In this document: piece after piece, positions 17,399 to 25,622 of the stretch
Layout: every line of letters starts with the position of its first letter
How positions within the stretch are numbered: position 1 is the stretch's first letter
Assembly (NCBI GenBank): GCA_045531965.1
Contig: JAZSFA010000164.1
Span: forward strand, 22,556 to 86,555
DNA from: CAMEON01 sp045531965
GTDB taxonomy: Bacteria; Bacillota; Clostridia; Oscillospirales; CAG-272
DNA: 64,000 nucleotides
Direction of reading: 5' to 3'
Notes under the pieces: model-generated
Database searches by the model: none
Told to the model about the DNA's origin: nothing
Seen by the model: the letters and a program-made list of their open reading frames with translations, nothing else
Made by a program: the position numbers and the translations under genes

Positions 17399-20215
17399 AT
17401 GAAAGCAAACAAGAAAATCCTTGCCCTGTTTTTGGCTATGGTTATGACGCTTACAGCCGTGATCTCTGTCTTTACAGGCTGTACGCAAGATCCCTCAACC
17501 GAGGAAACCACTGTCGGAGACACAATCAGCACCGATCACGAAGAAACAACCCCTCCCTCTGATAGCAAAGTCAGCTACAGCGTGAAGCTACAAACCATCG
17601 GCGGTATGCTGATGAAAGGTGTCAACGTCTACGTCTACAACAACGAAATGTTGGACGAAATGGTAGAATATACCACCACCGATGAAAACGGTATAGCCCA
17701 GTTCTCCCTGAAATACAGCGCCGATTACCGCGTTGTTCTGTCCGGTGTCCCCGAAGGCTACAACACCGAAGACAGCTACACCTTCGACAATGCCCGCACA
17801 GCCAATATCACACTGACTTCTTCGGTTATTGCCGATAACGACTTAACCGGTGTTAAGTATAAATTGGGAAGCGTCATGCACGATTTCACCGTCGTGGATT
17901 CCGACGGCACAAGCCACACCCTTTCCGAGATTCTCAAAGAGAAAAAAGCTTGTGTCCTGAACTTCTGGTACACTACCTGTTCCTACTGCATCGAAGAGTT
18001 TCCCTATTTGAACGCCACCTATGAAGATTACAAGGATAAGGTGGAGGTTCTTGCCCTGAACAACTACGGCAATGATGACGAGGAGGCCGTTGAGCTCTTC
18101 AAATCTTCCTATGGATTGACTTTCCCCATGGCAAAGGATTACTCTGCTTTGGGTAACGCCATTGGTCTGGAAGGCTACCCCACCACCGTGGTCATTGACC
18201 GATACGGTGTCATCGTTCTGTCTATTACCGGTGGTACCTCCGAAGCAGTTTTCCGTGCCGCTTTTGATTACGTATCCGGCGACGAATACCAACAAAAGCT
18301 TTTTGAGAACATGGATGACCTTATTCCCGCCGAAAAGCCCAACGTTCAAATGCCTTCCTCCGAGGACATGGCGGCTGTTCTGAACAAGGGCGACATCACC
18401 GTTACCTATAGTCCCGAAACAGTTATGCCCGACGCAGAATTCTCCTGGCCTTTCATCATCGGCGAGAAAAACGGCGCAAGTTGCATCTACCCCTCTAACA
18501 AGGGAAAAGATAATTCCTTCGCCACTCTTTACGCTAACGTTACCCTCAAGAAGGGTGATGCTCTGGCATTTGACTTCCTGTCCTCTACCGAATCCGCCAC
18601 GGACATCCTGTTCGTGTTGATTGACCGTAAGGACATTTATCAAATTTCCGGCGAGAGTGACGATTGGAGTACTTGTTATCCTTTCGTTGCGATTGAAGAC
18701 GGCACCTACGAGCTTTCCCTCTGCTACTTCAAGGATGAATCCACCAACACCGGTGACGATACCGTTTACCTGAAGGATTTGCGCGTGGTCTCCGCAGAAA
18801 GCATCGATGCACCCACCTATATTCCCCGATACGCCGCCAATCACCTGCGCGAGGACGGATTTGGCTACGAAAGCTACGCTTCCGTCGTTTACAGCGAAGC
18901 TGATGGCTACTATCACGTAGGTACTGTGGACGGTCCTATTCTGTTGGCAGACCTCATGGGCTCTACCCGCTTCTCCGGAGAATCCGTTTATAGCCTGGCT
19001 TACAACGGCAAAATGGTGGTAGATGGCAAAAACTACTACGACGAGATTCTTCCCTTCTGCACCATGGCATCCAATGCTACCATCAACGGTCTGTGCAGCG
19101 TTACCAAGGAGCTGGCCGAGCTGCTCAAGATCATGGCCATCGCCGAGGGCATTGAGTCCGGAAACGAAAATCAGTGGCTCCAGATGTGTTGCTACTATGA
19201 TGCCTACGGCACAGGCGGCGTTCAACTTGCCAGCCCCGTACAGGGTCTGTCCCCTGAAACCGCGTACAAAGCTCAGCTCGGTGACGAAAACTACGTCACT
19301 TATACTCGTGTGATTATGCCCAGAGGTCTGTGGTACGAATTTATCCCCGAAACCTCCGGCGCTTATCGCATCACCTCCCACAGCGATATCATGGTGGAGG
19401 GTTGGATATTCCTTGGTGATAAGACCCAGTATTACGAGTACGGCGGAGGCGAGCGTCTCTACTTCATGAACCAGCCCGAAGCCTACAGCACCAACGTCTC
19501 CATGGTCGTCTATATGGAGGCAGGTACGCCTTACTATATCGACATCGCATACGGCGACGTATACCAGGTGGGTAGTTTCAACTTCAGCGTTGAATACTTG
19601 GGCGAATCCTACAAGCAGTTAACTGCCGCCTCCCCCGGTTACTATACCGTTCCCGATGATGGCGTTGTCTCCGATGATCCCGCAGTCATTGAGGCTCTGG
19701 GTATCGACGTCATGATGGGTAGCGATGGCTACTACCACGAAAAATTGGCAGACGGTACCGAAGGTTCCATCGTCTATGCCGACTTCACTTATGCGACAGG
19801 ACTCTTTAACCTGAGCATCAATGAGATGATCGAGCTCGGTGCTTTTGATTTCTCCCGCACAGAAGCGGACCAAGAAATTCAGACTTATATTAACCAATAT
19901 GGCGATCAGACCAAAGAAAAGCTGAAAGAGATCTACGGCGACAGCTTTGAGGCATGGGCTGAAATCGTTAAGTTGGATGAGTGCCTTGCCGGAATCACCC
20001 ATGGTCGTGGTGAAGACAAAACCGATGCAATCAAGGCTTACGCAGCAAAGGTCATCACCGACGGTTCCGCTCCCGAGCTTGTAGGCTGTGTCCCCGTAGA
20101 TGCAGAGCTGATGGAGCTTTTGCAGAGTTTGGTGGGTAAATATTCCTTTGACGTAGAAAACGCTTGGGTCAAGATGTGTTATTACTACAGAAACGTTGAC
20201 CGTGCAGGCGCATAA
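17399..20215 (+). CDS. Lipoprotein with TlpA-like thioredoxin domain and two copies of an unassigned module
   Basis: 938 residues from ATG 17399 (ribosome site ACAGGAGTG; an earlier in-frame start lacks one). Lipobox FTGC, Cys28, then a Thr/Glu-rich spacer. Residues 55-140 look like a Cna-B/carboxypeptidase-regulatory beta domain (DENGIAQFSLKYSADYRVVL). Residues 155-282 are a TlpA/ResA-type thioredoxin domain with active site C194-S-Y-C197 and EGYPTTVVIDRYGVIV. Next come a beta-rich region (about 320-475), an unassigned module A at about 480-605 (SEADGYYHVGTVDGP to WLQMCCYY), a pre-peptidase-C-like domain (about 625-725), and module B at 760-938 (SDGYYHEKLADG to AWVKMCYYY). TlpA proteins reduce disulfides or act in redox sensing outside the membrane. 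A redox role here is likely; the modules' function is unknown. Confidence 0.8.
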   Translation: MKANKKILALFLAMVMTLTAVISVFTGCTQDPSTEETTVGDTISTDHEETTPPSDSKVSYSVKLQTIGGMLMKGVNVYVYNNEMLDEMVEYTTTDENGIAQFSLKYSADYRVVLSGVPEGYNTEDSYTFDNARTANITLTSSVIADNDLTGVKYKLGSVMHDFTVVDSDGTSHTLSEILKEKKACVLNFWYTTCSYCIEEFPYLNATYEDYKDKVEVLALNNYGNDDEEAVELFKSSYGLTFPMAKDYSALGNAIGLEGYPTTVVIDRYGVIVLSITGGTSEAVFRAAFDYVSGDEYQQKLFENMDDLIPAEKPNVQMPSSEDMAAVLNKGDITVTYSPETVMPDAEFSWPFIIGEKNGASCIYPSNKGKDNSFATLYANVTLKKGDALAFDFLSSTESATDILFVLIDRKDIYQISGESDDWSTCYPFVAIEDGTYELSLCYFKDESTNTGDDTVYLKDLRVVSAESIDAPTYIPRYAANHLREDGFGYESYASVVYSEADGYYHVGTVDGPILLADLMGSTRFSGESVYSLAYNGKMVVDGKNYYDEILPFCTMASNATINGLCSVTKELAELLKIMAIAEGIESGNENQWLQMCCYYDAYGTGGVQLASPVQGLSPETAYKAQLGDENYVTYTRVIMPRGLWYEFIPETSGAYRITSHSDIMVEGWIFLGDKTQYYEYGGGERLYFMNQPEAYSTNVSMVVYMEAGTPYYIDIAYGDVYQVGSFNFSVEYLGESYKQLTAASPGYYTVPDDGVVSDDPAVIEALGIDVMMGSDGYYHEKLADGTEGSIVYADFTYATGLFNLSINEMIELGAFDFSRTEADQEIQTYINQYGDQTKEKLKEIYGDSFEAWAEIVKLDECLAGITHGRGEDKTDAIKAYAAKVITDGSAPELVGCVPVDAELMELLQSLVGKYSFDVENAWVKMCYYYRNVDRAGA

Positions 20216-20232
20216 TTCTTAATAAACCCCTT

Positions 20233-20262
20233 CCCGACAGCCCGATGGCTGTCGGGATTTTG
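20233..20262 (+). terminator. Rho-independent terminator
   Basis: A 10-bp GC-rich stem (CCCGACAGCC / GGCTGTCGGG) with a CGAT loop, followed by ATTTT, 18 bases after the stop of the TlpA-type gene. Confidence 0.85.
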
Positions 20263-20322
20263 TGTCGGAATCAGATTTTTCTGAAAGTTCTGTGGCAGTT
20301 TTCGTAAATTTACAAAAAGGTC

Positions 20323-20351
20323 TTGCATTATCAAAAATTTAATGCTATAAT
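20323..20351 (+). promoter_or_regulatory. Promoter of the second module lipoprotein
   Basis: TTGCAT (20323-20328), 17-base spacer, TATAAT (20346-20351), 60 bases before the ATG at 20411. The gene therefore has its own promoter after the terminator at 20233. Confidence 0.75.
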
Positions 20352-20410
20352 AATGCGCGTATCCAAAAAGAACTATTCCCCTTCGAAATGCGATAATAGG
20401 AGGCGCCCAT

Positions 20411-21673
20411 ATGAAGCATTTTCCCGGTTTTTCATTTTTTTTGGCGATAGGTCTGTTGACCACCGCCCTTTTGACCGGCTGTAACGGTGAAAGTCCTCTC
20501 CCCGAGCAAACACAACCCGATGCCGGAACCGTTGAGGCCGCCACCACCGAAGCCTCCGTCATGTCCTGCACGGTAACCGTCGTGGACTATGCAGGCTCCC
20601 CGATGGCAGACGTGGTCGTATCGGTCGGCAAAGATGGCGAGGAAATCAAAAAGAACGTATCAAAAGCTGACGGTGTTGTAAAATTCACCTTGGATAAAGA
20701 CACGTACGCCGTATCCGCCACATCTACCACCGGCGAATATTATTTTGATGCTCAAGCAGCTGTGCTTTCCCCCGACGCCACAGAACTGACCCTAACACTT
20801 TATAACAAAGCAGATACGGCACACGCTGTCACCATCTGGACGTCCAACGGCGAGAAGCAAGCCGTTCCCGTAAATGAGGGCGCCACGTATATTGAATTGA
20901 CCGACGTGATGACCTATGCAGTCTTCCGCCCCGACCGCGATGGTGTTTATGAGATTTCCTATATTTCCGACAGCAACATCGACATCGGATATTATGGCTC
21001 GCCCATGGTCGTCTTCGATACCAAAATGCTGGATACCATAGACAATAAGGTAACCCTGTCCGTCCACGCTTCCAGCATCAACAATGAGGGCGGTGCCACC
21101 GCTATGTTCGTTTTCGGTCTTGAACCCGAAACGGCTACGGAAGGCTGTATCGTTACCGTGACCCGCATAGGCAATCCCGAAAAAACACCCGCCGACGAAC
21201 CTTGGGTTGAATATAATCCTACCCAAGTCAAGGCTTATGAAGGGACGATCAGCGGCACCTTTAAGGATATTGACGTAACCAATCCAGCCACCACCGTGGT
21301 CTATAACGAAGCCGACGGTTATTACCATTACGGCACCGCAGACGGTCCCGTGGTCTTCATTCGCATCACCACCGACAGCCCCTACCTCGCCGCTCTCACT
21401 ACCGTGGCGGAAAAGAGCCGCGTGGGTGTCTATCACTATGACGAAAACGGCAAGTTCACAGGCAAGGAAAGCTTCCACGACATGATCGCAGCTTATGCCG
21501 CTATTGTCAACGCCGACGGCGTTTGCCCCTTGACCCCCGAGCTGGAGTACATGATCAAGACCTTCGGCGAATATCAAAAGTGGTGGGATATGTCCTTCAG
21601 CGGTAATATTTTCCCCGAGAAGATTGTTGCCCCCGAAACAGCCTGGCTGTTCATCTGCGGTTACTACAGCTGA
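20411..21673 (+). CDS. Lipoprotein paralogous to the C-terminal part of its upstream neighbour
   Basis: 420 residues; ATG 20411 behind TAGGAGGCGC. Lipobox LLTGC (Cys24), a short Thr/Glu/Ala spacer, then a Cna-B-like beta domain at about 50-125 (VTVVDYAGSPMADVVVSV, KADGVVKFTLDKDTYAV). A pre-peptidase-C-like domain follows (about 140-265; TYAVFRPDRDGVYEISYI). The C-terminal module (about 295-420) begins NEADGYYHYGTADGP and ends with VCPLTPELEYMIKT, a Trp-rich helix and FICGYYS. It has the same beginning and end as modules A and B of the neighbour at 17399, so the two genes are paralogues. There is no thioredoxin domain. Surface location is clear; function is not. Confidence 0.75.
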   Translation: MKHFPGFSFFLAIGLLTTALLTGCNGESPLPEQTQPDAGTVEAATTEASVMSCTVTVVDYAGSPMADVVVSVGKDGEEIKKNVSKADGVVKFTLDKDTYAVSATSTTGEYYFDAQAAVLSPDATELTLTLYNKADTAHAVTIWTSNGEKQAVPVNEGATYIELTDVMTYAVFRPDRDGVYEISYISDSNIDIGYYGSPMVVFDTKMLDTIDNKVTLSVHASSINNEGGATAMFVFGLEPETATEGCIVTVTRIGNPEKTPADEPWVEYNPTQVKAYEGTISGTFKDIDVTNPATTVVYNEADGYYHYGTADGPVVFIRITTDSPYLAALTTVAEKSRVGVYHYDENGKFTGKESFHDMIAAYAAIVNADGVCPLTPELEYMIKTFGEYQKWWDMSFSGNIFPEKIVAPETAWLFICGYYS

Positions 21674-21738
21674 CCGCACATTCCATTTTGTAGCTTAACA
21701 GCTAAAAATACAAGAAATTTCATATGGAGGTTCATGCA

Positions 21739-23163
21739 ATGAACAAGAAAACACTTACCGGCCTTCTGTCCGTCCTGTGTGTTCTTCTGTGTGCTCTCGT
21801 GCTCCTTTGTGCCTGTGGCGGCGATAATCCCCCCGCAGAGACTGAGGCGCCCGAAGTTACCACCGAAGCACCCGCAACCGTGACCGATCCCGAAACCGAC
21901 CCCGAAACCGATCCCGCAACTAACGCTCCCGAAACCGACCCCACGACCGAAGGCGATGCACTTCTCACCTACACGATCATAGTCGTTGACAAGGATGGCA
22001 ACCCCATCGAAGGCGTTGACGTCCAGATGTGTGCCGCCGATGGCACTTGCTACCTCCCCGTCAAGACCGGCGCCAACGGTGCGGCTGCCTTCCAGAAGGA
22101 AGCGGGCGAGTATTACGTTACGATTCCTGCTTGTCCCGAAGGCTTTGTTACCAACAGCGAAACCAAGTACACCTTCGAAGGCACTGCCACCGAGTTGACC
22201 ATCACCCTTGAAAAGGCTTCCGTTCCTACCGAAGAACCTACTGAGGAACCCACCGAAGCACCCACCGAGCCCGAGACCAAGGATCCCCTCCGCGAGGAAT
22301 ACGACATCGAGGCTAACGAGGCTTCCGTTGAGTTCTCCGCCGCAGGCTATCCCGGCAAGGTGTTCCAGCTCTTCAACTACGACAACCATATTCTCCTGGG
22401 CGACTTGGATCTGTCCAAATACGAATCCATGATCGTGGTCTACGGCTCCGATGGCGGTGCCATGCTGGGTGACGTCGGCTCCGAAATGCTCCTGACCGCC
22501 AACGGTGCCATTTACGACAACAACAAGACTCCCGTCGAAGGTGCCGAGGTTCTGGCTTCCGCTCCCCTCTCCAACCCCACCGCAGCTTGGTATGCCGGTG
22601 ACCGCGAGGTCGTCATCAACATCGACTCTGACTATAACGGCCCCGTCTATCTCTGCCACAAGATGGGTGGTAGCGACGGTGTCGCCGTTTCCGCCATTAT
22701 TCTTGTGAAGAAGCAGACGCCCATCGTCTACGTAGCCAACGATGCCATCACCATCGTCACCCCCGGCCTTCAGGTTATTGAAAACGTCTATCCCGCAGGC
22801 GGTTACGACGAGTGGAACAAGACCTTCACCATCAAGGTAGGCGAGACCGGCGGTTACTGGGATATGGGTTGGATCGCCATTAACACTGACGTATATGAGT
22901 TTGGCTATCTCTTCGGTGGCGCAAGCCCCCTGAACAACGGCGCGTACTTCTTCCCCGGCCCCGCATATACCGTTCCCGCCACACCCGAGCAGATTGCTGC
23001 TGCTCAGGATATGGGCGCTACCACCGCAGCTGCGTTTTTGTGCGCTTGCGCCGAGGCCGCTCTGGGCGTTGGCGAAAACACCGTTCAGGTGGTTGTCAAG
23101 CTTAACGGCGATGACAACCAGATCTACGTTCTCCGCGAATACACCGTTATTCTTGAAGCCTAA
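21739..23163 (+). CDS. Secreted lipoprotein with Thr/Glu/Pro linkers and Cna-B-like domain
   Basis: 474 residues. The ATG at 21739 is preceded by ATGGAGGTTC; the in-frame ATG at 21724 overlaps that ribosome site and is not used. Lipoprotein signal (VLLCAC, Cys26). Residues 30-75 are a PETDP/TEAP linker, 76-155 a Cna-B or transthyretin-like beta domain (TIIVVDKDGNPIEGVDV, FQKEAGEYYVTIP), then a second linker EEPTEEPTEAPTEPE. The large C-terminal domain (about 190-474) is beta-rich with FSAAGYPGKVFQLFNYDN, YESMIVVYGSDGG and GGYWDMGWIAIN. I do not recognise it; a carbohydrate-binding role is possible by analogy with similar gut lipoproteins. It follows the two module lipoproteins without a strong promoter of its own in the 65-base gap. 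Confidence 0.7.
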   Translation: MNKKTLTGLLSVLCVLLCALVLLCACGGDNPPAETEAPEVTTEAPATVTDPETDPETDPATNAPETDPTTEGDALLTYTIIVVDKDGNPIEGVDVQMCAADGTCYLPVKTGANGAAAFQKEAGEYYVTIPACPEGFVTNSETKYTFEGTATELTITLEKASVPTEEPTEEPTEAPTEPETKDPLREEYDIEANEASVEFSAAGYPGKVFQLFNYDNHILLGDLDLSKYESMIVVYGSDGGAMLGDVGSEMLLTANGAIYDNNKTPVEGAEVLASAPLSNPTAAWYAGDREVVINIDSDYNGPVYLCHKMGGSDGVAVSAIILVKKQTPIVYVANDAITIVTPGLQVIENVYPAGGYDEWNKTFTIKVGETGGYWDMGWIAINTDVYEFGYLFGGASPLNNGAYFFPGPAYTVPATPEQIAAAQDMGATTAAAFLCACAEAALGVGENTVQVVVKLNGDDNQIYVLREYTVILEA

Positions 23164-23178
23164 TCTTTGATGCCCTCC

Positions 23179-23209
23179 AAGCGCCATCCTTTGAGATGGC
23201 GCTTTTTGG
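23179..23209 (+). terminator. Rho-independent terminator
   Basis: Stem AAGCGCCATC / GATGGCGCTT with a 6-base loop, followed by TTTGG, 16 bases after the stop of the preceding lipoprotein gene. Confidence 0.85.
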
Positions 23210-23408
23210 CGCTAAAAACCATAAAACTTCATAGATTCTTACATGACGCGATAAGAAATTTGTCAAAAATATAGGCGTTTTAACCACAGGTTGAAGTATA
23301 TTTACAAATTTGTGTCACGCCGTTCACAATTTTGGTGTATGATATGAATGCAAAATCATCCTCAAGGGGGGGATGATTCCACTCAAATTTTTTTGGAGGA
23401 AAAAAACC

Positions 23409-24608
23409 ATGAAAAAGATTCTTGCGATTGCTCTGAGCGTAGTTATGTTGCTCTCTCTGGGCGTTGTATTCGCATCTGCCGCAAGTGCTCCCGGCACTTA
23501 CGTAACCAGCGAAGACACCTATCAGTCCGTTGGTAATCTGCCCATCACTTGGGACCCCGAAGCTTCTGAGAAGCTCGACCTCAAGAATGGTGAAATGAGC
23601 GACTGGGTTGATGCAGGCTACACCCTGTTCACCATTTCTCCCGAGAACATGATTTCTTGGGTTGACGTTGCTAAATCCGCTGACCCCAACACCACCAGCA
23701 TGCCCGAGAACTGGAACCTGACCGCTTACTTTGTTGCTGATAAGGATTACCTCTACATCGGCTTCTACATCGTTGACGACGACGTAGTGCTGGTTAGCAA
23801 TCCTGCCGGCTACGACGGTGACGCCTTCCAGATGGCTATCGACTTCGACTATGCTCTCGGTAAGTTCATGGAGGCAGATCCCGATCTGTTCCCTGATACC
23901 CAGTGCATTTTCTACTCCTTCGGTCCCACTAGCACCGAGGCTGCTCCCATCACCCTCCAGACCCAGAATACTGATGGTAACGACAGCCTTCTGAGCGAAG
24001 AGAACGGTGACGGCGTTATCGGTTCCACCGGTATGACCGAGAACGGCTGGTGCGCAGAGTTTGCTATCTCTTGGGAACAGCTGTACGGCGACTTCACCTT
24101 CAAGGCATACGCTGATGATTACACCGTATACGTAGGTCAGGACGACAACCTCGACGTTGGTTGCGCTCTGTACTACCTGAACCGTGACTCCAACGAGGAT
24201 GGTACCCCCAACAGAGCTGTTACCTGGGCTGCAGGTACCCTGAAGGGTCAGGAAGCCGGCGTTGCTCCCGAGGTTACTTGGGGTCCCCGCGATAACGGTA
24301 TGAACATGTTCCTTGAGTGGAGCGCTGAGCTCGAGTTCACCTGCGAGAACATCTACGTTCTTGAGATTGACGAGACTCGTCCTCCCGAGACCGAGGCTCC
24401 TACTGAGGAACCCACCGAGGCTCCCGAGACCGAGGAACCCACCGATGCTCCCGAGACCGAAGCTCCCACCGAAGCAGGCACTTCTGTTGAGAACAAGACC
24501 GAGGCCGGTACTCAGGCTGAAGAAGGCGGTTGCGCTTCCGTGATCGGTTCTGTAGCTGTCATCCTGACTGCTGCTGCAGCTGCTGTTGTTCTGAAGAAGA
24601 AGGACTAA
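23409..24608 (+). CDS. Secreted CBM9-like surface protein with TEEP linker and GGC-type C-terminal tail
   Basis: 399 residues; ATG 23409 behind TTGGAGGAAAAAAACC. A signal peptide (VVFASA) without lipobox Cys. Residues 30-325 contain a CBM9/DOMON-like fold: LTAYFVADKDYLYIGFYIVD, GDAFQMAIDFDYALG, NGWCAEFAISWEQL, the order seen in carbohydrate-binding sugar domains of secreted clostridial proteins. Residues 330-370 are repeats of ETEAPTEEPTEAP type. The end is EEGGCASVIGSVAVILTA followed by AAAAAVVLKKKD: a Gly-Gly-Cys motif, membrane helix and basic end. The codon choice is more uniform than in neighbours (GTT, GCT, CTG, AAG), which suggests high expression. Likely an abundant wall-anchored glycan-binding protein; no catalytic residues seen. 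Flanked by terminators, so probably monocistronic. Confidence 0.75.
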   Translation: MKKILAIALSVVMLLSLGVVFASAASAPGTYVTSEDTYQSVGNLPITWDPEASEKLDLKNGEMSDWVDAGYTLFTISPENMISWVDVAKSADPNTTSMPENWNLTAYFVADKDYLYIGFYIVDDDVVLVSNPAGYDGDAFQMAIDFDYALGKFMEADPDLFPDTQCIFYSFGPTSTEAAPITLQTQNTDGNDSLLSEENGDGVIGSTGMTENGWCAEFAISWEQLYGDFTFKAYADDYTVYVGQDDNLDVGCALYYLNRDSNEDGTPNRAVTWAAGTLKGQEAGVAPEVTWGPRDNGMNMFLEWSAELEFTCENIYVLEIDETRPPETEAPTEEPTEAPETEEPTDAPETEAPTEAGTSVENKTEAGTQAEEGGCASVIGSVAVILTAAAAAVVLKKKD

Positions 24609-24630
24609 TTCCTCGTCTTACATAACAAAG

Positions 24631-24668
24631 AAACCCCCACCTGCCCCTTGCAGGTGGGGGCTTCTTTT
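24631..24668 (+). terminator. Strong rho-independent terminator
   Basis: Stem CCCCCACCTGC / GCAGGTGGGGG (24634-24660) followed by CTTCTTTT, after the CBM9-like gene. The rest of the 308-base interval to 24917 shows no gene, tRNA or convincing promoter. Confidence 0.9.
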
Positions 24669-24916
24669 ACTAGAGGCTTGACTACTCACCTTTTGGTTTT
24701 TTTTGCCATAACAGCTATCAAAATTTCCCTTGTTTATTTTTCATGACAATTTCCATACTATCCACAGAGCCGCATCACACGTCAAAAAAGACTGCTCGCA
24801 CATCAGCAGAAGCCGCCGGAGCGATATGATACAGCGGAAAGATCAGCGTGTAAGGGATCAATGAGCCATCTTCGGCGCGTCTTGCGACTCAGCGCGATTA
24901 CGCGCAGGATGCAATC

Positions 24917-25375
24917 ATGAAAGGTATGGTCATACGAATGAACGCAAGGAAAAACGGCAAAAATGTCGGTCAAAAGCCTCGCCGTGTTTGGGGCATGACC
25001 CTTCGCACCGGACTTTTGGGCATCATGGCGGCATCGGTCTTATGTCTCGGCGTTGCCTGCACCCGAAACAACATGGAGGACGGCACGGTTGCGGATAGCA
25101 ACGTGGGATCCGTCACTTCGGATGCAAGCACGGAAAAGCATACCGATAAAGTCACCGACAGAGTCACCGAAAAAGTGACCGAAGCCAAGACGACCACCAC
25201 AGAGCCGGGGAGCAGTGTAGTCACCACCCCCGGTACCACACCGGGCACTATGCCCGGAACCGACGCCGATACGTCTAAGGTCACAGAGCATCAAACCTCT
25301 GCTACCACGACAGTACCCGGCACGGGTACCGGTACACCCGGCACAGCCGCCAAATCCAGAGGCGGCAAGGGCTAA
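24917..25375 (+). CDS. Small low-complexity lipoprotein-like protein
   Basis: 152 residues (or 145 if ATG 24938 is used; neither start has a strong ribosome site, though AGGAT precedes the first by 7 bases). A basic N-terminus (NARKNGKNVGQKPRR) is followed by a hydrophobic stretch ending LGVACTR, a fair lipobox. The rest is Thr/Val/Glu/Pro/Gly-rich, with TDKVTDRVTEKVTE and TTPGTTPGTMPGTD repeats, and ends KSRGGKG. It resembles the linker parts of neighbouring surface proteins without any folded domain. It is followed at once by a terminator, which supports a real gene. Function unknown. Confidence 0.55.
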   Translation: MKGMVIRMNARKNGKNVGQKPRRVWGMTLRTGLLGIMAASVLCLGVACTRNNMEDGTVADSNVGSVTSDASTEKHTDKVTDRVTEKVTEAKTTTTEPGSSVVTTPGTTPGTMPGTDADTSKVTEHQTSATTTVPGTGTGTPGTAAKSRGGKG

Positions 25376-25391
25376 AAAACACAAGCCCCCT

Positions 25392-25425
25392 CCCTCACGG
25401 ACTTTTCCGTGAGGGATTTTTCTTT
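25392..25425 (+). terminator. Rho-independent terminator
   Basis: Stem CCCTCACGGA / TCCGTGAGGG with CTTT loop, followed by ATTTTTCTTT, 16 bases after the small lipoprotein stop. Confidence 0.9.
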
Positions 25426-25464
25426 GTGTATCAACACTTTTTATCCGTTTCCAAATATTGTGGG

Positions 25465-25493
25465 TTGCAAACCGTTCGGTAATCTGTTACAAT
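25465..25493 (+). promoter_or_regulatory. Promoter of the SleB hydrolase gene
   Basis: TTGCAA (25465-25470), 17-base spacer, TACAAT (25488-25493). It is followed by a leader of about 120 bases with small hairpins (for example CCGTTGGCCAACGG near 25554) before ATG 25623. Confidence 0.65.
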
Positions 25494-25622
25494 ATAGGCA
25501 AGGACAGCAAATGTCCCATTACACAGGTAAGCCCCGCATACTCCACGTATCCCCGTTGGCCAACGGCAAAAGCTTCTGACGTCTGCAGTCATGCGGCGGT
25601 ATTACCGGAAAGGCAAACGGTT

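Noticed and set aside
17843..19381. Open frame of 512 codons on the minus strand
   Set aside because: Antisense to the TlpA-type lipoprotein; the sense frame has signal peptide, lipobox and thioredoxin motif.
21664..23187. Open frame of 507 codons on the minus strand
   Set aside because: Antisense to the Cna-B-like lipoprotein; Gly/Val-rich translation is an echo of Thr/Pro codons.
24669..24916. Possible tRNA or small RNA in the gap before the small lipoprotein
   Set aside because: No cloverleaf, no CCA end and no T-loop wording found on either strand.
25494..25622. Possible c-di-AMP (ydaO) riboswitch upstream of the SleB-type gene
   Set aside because: Context fits, but I cannot find the conserved core segments of that riboswitch, so it is kept only as an unexplained leader.
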